Shown here in pieces: positions 1 to 5,906 of a stretch of DNA of 23,358 nt. How positions within the stretch are numbered: the first letter of the stretch is position 1; every line of letters starts with the position of its first letter. The stretch comes from Anaerolineales bacterium UBA1429 (GTDB lineage: Bacteria > Chloroflexota > Anaerolineae > UBA1429): assembly GCA_002329325.1 (NCBI GenBank), contig DCTX01000016.1:11632-34989 (forward strand). Direction: 5' to 3'. A model generated the notes under the pieces. That model had not been told where the DNA came from. It did not search any database and saw only the letters and a program-made list of their open reading frames with translations. A program made the position numbers and the translations under genes.

Positions 1-1442
1 AGGTACACCACCGCCACCGCGGCCACGATGCCCACCAGGTTGGTCAGGAACAGCAGGAAGGCCCCCAGCGCGGCATGGGGCGCTCCCATGGCCGCCGTCA
101 GGCCAAAAGTCGCCAAGGGCGGGGCCAAGGCCACGGCGATGGCAACGCCGGGCAACGCCGTGGCGACATCCTCGCGGGCATTGGCATAGGCCGCGGCAGC
201 GCCCGAGATCAGCGCCACGGCCAGGTCCAGCAGGTTGGGGCTGGTGCGCGCCAGCATCTCGCTGGTGAGGGGCACGCCCGTTGCCATTAGCCCCAACAGG
301 CCGCTGACCAGGATGACGATGCCTGTGCCCATGACGACGGTGCGCAGCGAGAGGCGCAGCAGAGGAGCGTCGCCCTGCACGATCCCCATGCCCACGCCGA
401 TCAGCGCCGACATCATGGGCGCCACCACCATGGCGCCGATGATCACAGCGGCGCTGCTCAGCAGCAGGCCGAGGGAGGCGATGCCAGCGGCCAGGGTCAT
501 CATCACGTAATAGTCGCGATCGGGACGCGCCGCCCGGCGCACCTGGCGATAGACGGCGATGCGCTCCTCGGTGGAGAGCTGGGTCATCAGGTTGATAATG
601 CGCCAGCGGATGCGGCGAAAGGCGGCGGCAGGCACATTCCCGCTGCGGCGCACGATCACCACAGGCACGCCGGCCCGCTGGGCCAGCTCCTGGGGCAGGT
701 TGCCAAAGACCAACCGGTCCACAAAGCTCTCGCCTGTGGCCCCGATCAGCACCATGTCATGCTCTTTCGCGGCCTCCTGCAGGATGCCCTCGGCCACGCT
801 TGCGGAGAGCACCACCTGGGGTTGCACGCGCTCCGTCTGCTGGAACGGCTCTACGGCCGAGCGCAGGATGCTCCACTGACCGGCGATAGCTGTGGCGCCC
901 ATGTTCCGGCTGGCCACGCGCAGCGCCGTGACCAACCCCTCAGGGGAGAGGTCCAGCGCCAGCGCCAGCGCCAGCGAGGCATTGGGGCCGCCGCCCAGGG
1001 GCACCAGCACGCGATCCAGGCTGTCCATGCGCCGGACAAAGGCCTCGGGAGACTCGTTGACGCGCACCACGGCCACGTCGCAGGGGGCGTATTCGATCAC
1101 CGGATCGAGAGTGCGCCCCAGAAGGTAGCGACCCCGCGTGGGGTGCCCTCGCCAGTGCAACAGCAGCAGATCCGGCTCCAGCTTGCGCGCCTGGGCCAGC
1201 ACGGCCCCGCCCACATCGATGTCGTTCACCACCACGGGCGGGTCCACCACGTCCTGATAGCGCTCCGGGATGCGAAACCAGGCGGGCGGGGTATCGCTGG
1301 CCCCCACATAGAGAGCGGTGACGCGCCCCTGGCGGGCGCGGGCCAGCGGGGCGGATAGGGCCAACAACACCGTCAGGTGGTCGGCCTCGCCCACCGCGAT
1401 GAGGATTCGATACAGCTCTGCTTCCTGGCGTTCTGTTTCCAT
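1..1442 (-). CDS. Tandem universal stress protein (Usp) domains fused to DUF389 membrane protein (partial)
   Basis: The frame starts at an ATG and runs off the left edge of the window with 480 complete codons visible. Residues about 10-128 form a first Usp-like alpha/beta domain. Residues about 142-266 form a second, ending in the ATP-binding signature G-x2-G-x9-G-N (Gly234, Gly237, Gly247). From about residue 310 onward the protein is a run of hydrophobic helices with the DUF389 look (an IIGAMVVAPMMSAL stretch at about 335-347, and an EDVATALPGVAIAVALAPPL stretch at about 424-443). Usp domains bind ATP or AMP in many stress proteins; the function of DUF389 is unknown. The fusion suggests nucleotide-dependent control of the membrane part, which is inference. 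No Shine-Dalgarno is visible before the ATG, and a promoter sits almost against it. The C-terminus is missing only because the window ends. Confidence 0.88.
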   Translation of the reverse strand, partial: METERQEAELYRILIAVGEADHLTVLLALSAPLARARQGRVTALYVGASDTPPAWFRIPERYQDVVDPPVVVNDIDVGGAVLAQARKLEPDLLLLHWRGHPTRGRYLLGRTLDPVIEYAPCDVAVVRVNESPEAFVRRMDSLDRVLVPLGGGPNASLALALALDLSPEGLVTALRVASRNMGATAIAGQWSILRSAVEPFQQTERVQPQVVLSASVAEGILQEAAKEHDMVLIGATGESFVDRLVFGNLPQELAQRAGVPVVIVRRSGNVPAAAFRRIRWRIINLMTQLSTEERIAVYRQVRRAARPDRDYYVMMTLAAGIASLGLLLSSAAVIIGAMVVAPMMSALIGVGMGIVQGDAPLLRLSLRTVVMGTGIVILVSGLLGLMATGVPLTSEMLARTSPNLLDLAVALISGAAAAYANAREDVATALPGVAIAVALAPPLATFGLTAAMGAPHAALGAFLLFLTNLVGIVAAVAVVY

Positions 1443-1450
1443 TGCTGCTG

Positions 1451-1479
1451 ATTCTATCAGCTTGGCGGCGCGAGGGCAA
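1451..1479 (-). promoter_or_regulatory. Sigma70-type promoter, probably giving a leaderless mRNA
   Basis: On the minus strand TTGCCC (1474-1479) and TAGAAT (1451-1456) are separated by exactly 17 bases. Only 8 bases lie between the -10 box and the ATG at 1442, so transcription would begin at or next to the start codon. This agrees with the lack of a ribosome-binding site there. The prediction rests on sequence only. Confidence 0.55.
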
Positions 1480-1556
1480 GCGCAAAGGGGGCAGACCCGC
1501 AGCGCAGGCCAGCGACGAGCCTCGTCCGGATAGCGTGAAAAATCTGTGAATAGGGC

Positions 1557-1586
1557 TTGTTTTCTGGTGTTGAACTGCGTTATAAT
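1557..1586 (+). promoter_or_regulatory. Sigma70-type promoter for the SH3-domain gene
   Basis: TTGTTT (1557-1562) and a perfect TATAAT (1581-1586) are separated by 18 bases. A start near 1593 would give a 5' leader of about 98 bases before the ATG at 1691. It diverges from the promoter of the Usp/DUF389 gene; both lie in the 248-base gap at 1443-1690, which holds no gene. Confidence 0.65.
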
Positions 1587-1690
1587 GCACGTACCGGCAT
1601 GGGATGCGCCGAGGCGTGGGCGCGCCAAGGTGGAGCATCCGGCCATTTGCCAGCCAAATCAGAGTCCTGGTAGACAACAAGGAGGAACCC

Positions 1691-2263
1691 ATGTCTCGCA
1701 AGACGCTATTGGTGATGTTTGCCGCGATGCTGCTTCTGGGGCTCCTGGCCTTGCCCATGACGGCCGCAGCTGCGCCGCCTGAGGCCGCCGAATGGACCCA
1801 TGTGGTCAATGCCTGGCTGGGCTTGCGCATGCGCTCGGGCCCCAGCCTGACCGACCCGATCGTCCTGGTGCTGTACAACGGCGAGGACGTGCGGGTGAAC
1901 GGCGACCCCGTCTGGGCCCAGGGCATCCGCTGGAGCGCCGTGGATGTGACGCGGCAGGCCGGCGATTTCGAAGGGTGGGTCGCATCGGCCTATTTGGCCA
2001 ACTACCCCGGCTACGAGGAGCCCATGGGCTTCTTTGAGGGCGAGGGCTACAAGGTCACCTCGTCCATCGGCCTGCGCCTGCGCTCCGAGGCCGGCCTGAA
2101 CGGCCCCGTCGTGCGCATCGTGCCTTACGGCACCATCCTCGAGGCCACGGGCGCCAGCGACAAGACCGTCAGCGGCCTGGTGTGGAAGCAGCTCTACCTG
2201 GATGGCGAGACCGTCTGGGCTGCGAGCATGTATCTGCAGCAAGTGCCCGAAGCGGACGAATAG
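1691..2263 (+). CDS. Secreted protein with two bacterial SH3-like domains
   Basis: This is a 190-residue protein with an N-terminal signal peptide: Lys4, a hydrophobic stretch at about 5-24, then an Ala-rich cleavage region ending near residue 28. Two SH3b-like repeats follow at about 36-104 and 118-185. Each carries the typical 'LRMRSGPS' or 'LRLRSEAG' motif and a closing tryptophan segment (GWVASAYL, VWAASMYL). SH3b domains in exported bacterial proteins commonly bind cell-wall or surface polymers. No catalytic domain is attached, so this is probably a binding or scaffold protein; its ligand cannot be read from the sequence. The start at 1691 is chosen because AAGGAGGA lies at 1679-1686 and the signal peptide begins there; upstream in-frame codons lack both. 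The gene has its own promoter and terminator and so looks monocistronic. Confidence 0.85.
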   Translation: MSRKTLLVMFAAMLLLGLLALPMTAAAAPPEAAEWTHVVNAWLGLRMRSGPSLTDPIVLVLYNGEDVRVNGDPVWAQGIRWSAVDVTRQAGDFEGWVASAYLANYPGYEEPMGFFEGEGYKVTSSIGLRLRSEAGLNGPVVRIVPYGTILEATGASDKTVSGLVWKQLYLDGETVWAASMYLQQVPEADE

Positions 2264-2288
2264 CCTCTCAGACGCGTGACCGCAAGGA

Positions 2289-2322
2289 CCGCCTCGCCGC
2301 CATCTGGCGGCGGGGCGGTTTT
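2289..2322 (+). terminator. Rho-independent terminator
   Basis: A 13-bp GC-rich stem (2289-2301 with 2306-2318, one G-T wobble) closes a 4-base ATCT loop and is followed by TTTT. It lies 25 bases after the stop of the SH3-domain gene. Confidence 0.85.
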
Positions 2323-2371
2323 GCGTGGCAGCCCGGGAGACGGGCCAGCCCCGCGACGCATCTCCCTGCGT

Positions 2372-2399
2372 TTGTCTTTCGGGAACCCCGGCATATAAT
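2372..2399 (+). promoter_or_regulatory. Sigma70-type promoter for the 97-residue orphan
   Basis: TTGTCT (2372-2377) and TATAAT (2394-2399) are separated by 16 bases. The predicted leader is about 34 bases and contains AAGGAGAG at 2427-2433, six bases before the ATG. Confidence 0.6.
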
Positions 2400-2439
2400 G
2401 CCCTGCGATGCGGCCTGGCCGCCAAAAGGAGAGCGTGGG

Positions 2440-2733
2440 ATGGACGAGCATCTGCAGCGTCTGCGCAGATGGATCCGCAACAGCACCCTGAGGCAGTTCT
2501 ACACCGAGCTCGACGCGCGCTTGCCCAAGGGGGCCTACGCGCTGGAGCTCGAAGGCGATACCCTCACCGTATTCAGGCTGGAAAAGTCGCGGGGCCTTTT
2601 GGGGATTGGGGCGCGCTCGATCAGGCGGCCCTGCCTTGCGGTGGTCCGCCACAACGACGCCATCGAGATATCGCCAGAGAGCGCCGATCCTGCGTTCGTG
2701 GCGCTGCTGGCGGAGATGATGCGTTCCCGCTAG
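2440..2733 (+). CDS. Hypothetical small protein, 97 residues
   Basis: I do not recognise this family. The 97-residue product has no signal peptide and no membrane segment. Its N-terminal third is basic and probably helical (MDEHLQRLRRWIRNSTLRQF). The middle (about 35-75) alternates hydrophobic and polar residues as in a small beta-rich fold, with the segment GDTLTVFRLEKSRGLLGIG. The end is a short acidic then hydrophobic helix (DPAFVALLAEMMRSR). Expression evidence is good: a TATAAT promoter and a strong ribosome-binding site sit right before the ATG, and the gene is closely framed by a terminator upstream and the kinase promoter downstream. It lies 151 bases before the histidine kinase, so a role as a small accessory to the sensor is possible but unsupported. 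Confidence 0.72.
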   Translation: MDEHLQRLRRWIRNSTLRQFYTELDARLPKGAYALELEGDTLTVFRLEKSRGLLGIGARSIRRPCLAVVRHNDAIEISPESADPAFVALLAEMMRSR

Positions 2734-2811
2734 CGACCTGTGGCGACGATGGCCCTGCCGGGCCGCGGCGCAGCCCGTGGGCCGATACGTCCCTTTCCGG
2801 GTGTCCCTTGT

Positions 2812-2840
2812 TTGGGGGCTCTTCCCCCGCGGCCTATAAT
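2812..2840 (+). promoter_or_regulatory. Sigma70-type promoter for the two-component operon
   Basis: A perfect TATAAT lies at 2835-2840, with a weak -35 (TTGGGG, 2812-2817) 17 bases upstream. The leader to the ATG at 2885 would be about 38 bases, with AGGAG at 2873-2877. The poor -35 leaves room for activator control. Confidence 0.5.
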
Positions 2841-2884
2841 AGAGGACACGGGTCGGGGCATCTCCGCCACTCAGGAGCCAGGAC

Positions 2885-4849
2885 ATGGCGGCCTTTTCCA
2901 CCGGATCTGCCGAACTCGATGCACTCATCGAAGAGTTACAGCCCCAGGATAACGTCGTCTTTCTCACCGCCTCTCACGAGGACTATGCGCCCTTTGTGCG
3001 CACCCTGGTGCGCCACGTCGCCGCCAGCGGGGCGCGCCTGGTGCACGTCCGCGCCGACGGCTCCCTCGATGCCCTGATCTCCGCCCACCCCGCGCCCGAC
3101 GTTCTCGATATCAGCGCCCTCCCTCACTTTGACCTGGGCTGGCTGCTGAGCCGCATCGAGGAGATCGGCGCTTCGGCCTACTATGTGTTCGACCCGCTGG
3201 CCAGCTTCCAGCCGCTGCTGGGCGGCGAGGAGCCGGTGCGCTCCCTCTTCCTGACGCTGTGCCCGCGGCTGTTCGAGCTGCGCTCCGTCGCATACTGGGA
3301 TCTCTCTCAGCCCCTGTTCGGCTCCTCCACCATCGCCGCCATTCGCGATTGCACCCAGGTGTTCATCAAGGTGGAGCGCCAGTCTGACCGGGAGTGGGTG
3401 ATCACGCCGGGCAAGGTGTGGGGCCGCTATTCCGAGGCGATGTTCCACCCCCATCTGGTCACCCTGGCCGAGAACGGCATGCGCGTCGCCCCGGTGGCCG
3501 GCGGCGGCCTGCAGGCTGACGCCTACACCCGCGCCCTGGCAGAGAAGAACCGCGAGCTGGCCAGCGTGCGCGACCTGCTCCATCGACGCAACGAGGAGCT
3601 GAGCCAGCGCAACCGGGAGCTGGCCGATCTCAACGCCCGCGTGGCCGAGCAGAGCCGCCTGTACGAGTCCTTGCGCCACAACCTGGATCATCTGCAATCG
3701 CTCTTTCAGACCGGCTGGGATATCGGGGCCAGTCTGGCCCTGGATCAGGTTCTGGCGGCCATCATGGCGGCCTGCCGCCGGCTCTTTGCCGGGTGCGCCT
3801 GCCGCCTGCACCTGCCCCACGCCGAAGACACGCCTGTGGACCGCCGCGAGGGAGAGCCCGTGGTGCCCTGGGAGACGGTCATCGCCCAGCCCGAGGTGGC
3901 CGCCGTCCGCGGCTCGGCGACGGGCGGCTGCCTGGCTGCGTCGGTTCGGCTGCTCACGGAGGACGAAGCGGGCAGCGTCTTGAGCGCCGCGCTGGCGCCC
4001 ATCACACTCAGGGGCCGCTGCCTGGGGACTTTGGAGGTCTACGCCCCCGACGCCCGGCTGGACGACGAGGAATCGCGCATGCTGCTCAGCTTTGTCGCCT
4101 CCGAATCCAGCATCGCCCTGGAGAACGCCTACCTCTATCGCGAGACCGATGTGCAGCGCGAGCAACTGCGCAGCTTTGTAGATGACGTGATCAAGAGCGA
4201 GGAGCGCGAGAGCCGCCAGGTGGCCCTGGACCTGCACGATGGGCTGGTGCAGATGATCGTCGCCTCGTACCAGCGCCTGCAGACGGCCCAGGCCTCGCGC
4301 GGCCAGGATCCCGAGGTCGAGGAGCGCGAGATCAGCAAGGGGGTGCAGATCCTCCGCGAGGCGATCCATGAGGCCCGTCGCCTGATCAGCCAGTTGCGCC
4401 CCGCCGGCCTGGACGACTTTGGCCTCTCCCACGCCTTGCGGGTCTATCTGGGCGAGCTCCAGTCCGTCAACTCCTGGGACATCCGGCTGAACGTGGCCGC
4501 CGACTGGCCGAGCCTGCCTCCGGTGGTAGAGGCCTCGCTCTTTCGCATCGTGCAGGAGGGCGCCAACAACGCCCTCCGCTATGCCGAGACCGATCGCCTG
4601 GACGTCTCGCTGCAGGTAAAGGCGGGGGATCTGGTCGTCTCGGTGAGCGATGCGGGGCGCGGCTTTGACCCCACCACCGTGACGGCCCAGCCGGAAAAGG
4701 GGCTGCACATGGGCCTGGTGAGCATCCGTGAACGCGCCCGCCTGTTGGGAGGGAGCTGCCGCATCGAGAGCGCGGCAGGCCAGGGCACGCATATCACCGT
4801 CACCATCCCGCGGGCGGGGGCCCTGGCCTTTGCAGAGGAGGAAGCGTGA
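2885..4849 (+). CDS. Sensor histidine kinase (HisKA_3) with degenerate KaiC-like N-terminus and GAF domain
   Basis: The protein has 654 residues and no membrane segment, so it is probably cytoplasmic. Residues 1-200 resemble the RecA/KaiC fold: an STG..ELDALIEEL start, a hydrophobic strand NVVFLTA, and a Walker-B-like AYYVFDPLASF (98-108) followed by helices typical of KaiC relatives. The P-loop position (about 28-36, TASHEDYAP) has no GKT/GKS. A coiled coil spans about 215-275 and a GAF-like domain about 275-417. HisKA_3 follows with phosphoacceptor His451 in LHDGLVQ. The HATPase domain has an N-box (about 558-566) and a G1 box DAGRGFD (589-595). It should autophosphorylate His451 and pass phosphate to the adjacent regulator, whose GTG overlaps its stop by 4 bases. 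The signal is unknown; the degenerate N-domain is the likely input module, by inference. Confidence 0.88.
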   Translation: MAAFSTGSAELDALIEELQPQDNVVFLTASHEDYAPFVRTLVRHVAASGARLVHVRADGSLDALISAHPAPDVLDISALPHFDLGWLLSRIEEIGASAYYVFDPLASFQPLLGGEEPVRSLFLTLCPRLFELRSVAYWDLSQPLFGSSTIAAIRDCTQVFIKVERQSDREWVITPGKVWGRYSEAMFHPHLVTLAENGMRVAPVAGGGLQADAYTRALAEKNRELASVRDLLHRRNEELSQRNRELADLNARVAEQSRLYESLRHNLDHLQSLFQTGWDIGASLALDQVLAAIMAACRRLFAGCACRLHLPHAEDTPVDRREGEPVVPWETVIAQPEVAAVRGSATGGCLAASVRLLTEDEAGSVLSAALAPITLRGRCLGTLEVYAPDARLDDEESRMLLSFVASESSIALENAYLYRETDVQREQLRSFVDDVIKSEERESRQVALDLHDGLVQMIVASYQRLQTAQASRGQDPEVEEREISKGVQILREAIHEARRLISQLRPAGLDDFGLSHALRVYLGELQSVNSWDIRLNVAADWPSLPPVVEASLFRIVQEGANNALRYAETDRLDVSLQVKAGDLVVSVSDAGRGFDPTTVTAQPEKGLHMGLVSIRERARLLGGSCRIESAAGQGTHITVTIPRAGALAFAEEEA

Positions 4850-5496
4850 TCCGCATCTTGCTGGTGGACGATCAGGCCATCGTACGTGAGGGGCTGCGCG
4901 CCATGCTGAGCCTGGAGCCCGATATGATCATCGTGGGCGAGGCTTCCGGCGGGCGAGAGGCGCTGGCTCTGGTGGACAGAGTGCAGCCCGATATCGTCCT
5001 GATGGATGTGCGCATGCCCGATATGGATGGCCTGACCGCCCTGGAGCGCATCAAGCGGGCCCATCCCGATGCCGCCGTCATCATGGTGAGCCTGTATGAC
5101 GACGCCGACTATTTGTACCGCGCCGTTTCGGCGGGGGCGGCGGGCTATATCCTCAAGGAGGCCAGCCGGTCTGAGCTGGTGCGGGCCGTGCGCCTGACGG
5201 CCGAGGGCGGCTCGATCATCTCCCCCAACATGCTGCGCGAGCTGCTGGACCGCGTGAGCGCCCTCATGGCGCCCACGCCCTGCCCGCCCCAACCCACCGA
5301 TGCCGCCCTGACCCCGCGTGAGATCGAGGTGCTGCGCTGCGTGGCCGAAGGCAAGACCAACCAGGAGATCGCCGAGGAACTGGTCGTCAGCGCCACCACC
5401 GTCAAGACCCACGTCCAGAACATCCTGCAGAAGCTCAACGTCTCGGACCGCACCCAGGCAGCGGTAGTGGGCCTTCGCTGCGGTCTGATCGACTAG
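4846..5496 (+). CDS. NarL/FixJ-family response regulator (REC + LuxR HTH)
   Basis: The 216-residue protein has a receiver domain at 1-120 with the acidic pair Asp8/Asp9, phosphoacceptor Asp54 in VLMDVRMPD, Ser82 and Lys104. A LuxR-type helix-turn-helix follows at about 150-215 (ALTPREIEVLRCVAEGKTNQEIAEEL, then VSATTVKTHVQNILQKL). It is a complete DNA-binding regulator of normal length. The start is GTG at 4846, which overlaps the kinase stop as GTGA, with GAGGAGGAAG just upstream; this coupling argues for a one-to-one pair. Its targets are not known. The closest candidate regulatory DNA is the palindrome-rich region immediately downstream, before the glutamate-synthase-like gene, but no binding motif can be proven from one site. 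Confidence 0.95.
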   Translation: MIRILLVDDQAIVREGLRAMLSLEPDMIIVGEASGGREALALVDRVQPDIVLMDVRMPDMDGLTALERIKRAHPDAAVIMVSLYDDADYLYRAVSAGAAGYILKEASRSELVRAVRLTAEGGSIISPNMLRELLDRVSALMAPTPCPPQPTDAALTPREIEVLRCVAEGKTNQEIAEELVVSATTVKTHVQNILQKLNVSDRTQAAVVGLRCGLID

Positions 5497-5502
5497 CAGC
5501 CC

Positions 5503-5661
5503 GGCGCCCGGCAGAGGGGGCGCCTCCGGTGAACCCGCCCTCCTTGCGCGCTCGCGGCGGGTCGCTCCAGAACTCCCTCCGGATCGTCCATACAGCCTAC
5601 CCGCCTGGGGCGCATCCTCCGAATGGAGGATCACTCGGGCCCCATGATACGCTGGACGGAT
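5503..5661. other. Hairpin-rich intergenic block (possible terminator, attenuator or structured RNA)
   Basis: Three inverted repeats lie in a row. The first has a 7-bp stem at 5503-5509/5518-5524. The second has a 7-bp stem at 5533-5539/5556-5562. The third is a nested structure with an outer stem 5583-5590/5653-5661 (one bulge), a middle stem 5606-5611/5639-5644 and an inner stem 5614-5620/5625-5631 capped by GAAT, 21 base pairs in all. None is followed by a T-run, so a standard terminator call is weak. The rest of the gene-free stretch to 5906 holds a candidate promoter and operator and otherwise no coding sequence I can support. Confidence 0.4.
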
Positions 5662-5685
5662 GATAGCCACTGGCCCGCGTTTGTG

Positions 5686-5697
5686 CTAGTATACTAG
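5686..5697 (+). promoter_or_regulatory. Palindromic -10-like element upstream of the glutamate-synthase-like gene
   Basis: CTAGTATACTAG is a perfect 12-base palindrome containing a TATACT (5690-5695) suited to a -10 box. No TTGACA-like box is found 16-19 bases upstream. If this is a promoter, it probably depends on an activator. A start near 5702 would give a leader of about 200 bases. Confidence 0.35.
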
Positions 5698-5714
5698 GCA
5701 GAGTGCGCGGCGCT

Positions 5715-5729
5715 TGTGCACAGTGCACA
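5715..5729 (+). promoter_or_regulatory. Operator-like inverted repeat
   Basis: TGTGCAC-A-GTGCACA is a perfect 7-1-7 inverted repeat. It lies 20 bases after the TATACT element, a position where a bound dimeric regulator could block transcription. The regulator is unknown. Confidence 0.35.
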
Positions 5730-5906
5730 GCCGCGTTGACCGCAGGCTATGGGACGGCCCCTTTGTTCCCGGATCAGGCCCGACCCATAGCAGCATTCTT
5801 CAGCCTTTTCCCTCATTGGCGCGGGAGTTGCCATCGCCGGCATGGGATCCTCATTGTCTGTTTTCACCATGCGCCATGACTGCCAATCGGAGGAGTAAAC
5901 AAAGCC

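Noticed and set aside
1571..1586. TTGAAC next to TATAAT as a promoter pair
   Set aside because: Only about four bases separate the boxes, far too close for sigma70. TTGTTT at 1557 gives a proper 18-base spacer.
940..1926. A 328-codon minus-strand frame across the start of the Usp/DUF389 gene
   Set aside because: It overlaps the Usp reading frame, both divergent promoters and the SH3-domain gene. Its product lacks domains, while the competing frame shows two Usp domains and DUF389.
2936..4792. A 618-codon open frame on the minus strand, opposite the histidine kinase
   Set aside because: It is rich in Ala, Gly, Gln and His, has no recognisable domain, and lies fully antisense to a gene with clear catalytic motifs. 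Long antisense frames are expected in DNA this GC-rich.
5503..5524. First hairpin after the response regulator as a standard intrinsic terminator
   Set aside because: It has a 7-bp stem with an 8-base loop and no T-run, so it is listed only as part of a structured block.
5497..5906. A T-box or known riboswitch ahead of the glutamate-synthase-like gene
   Set aside because: The conserved T-box antiterminator sequence was not found on either strand, and no other riboswitch core was recognised.
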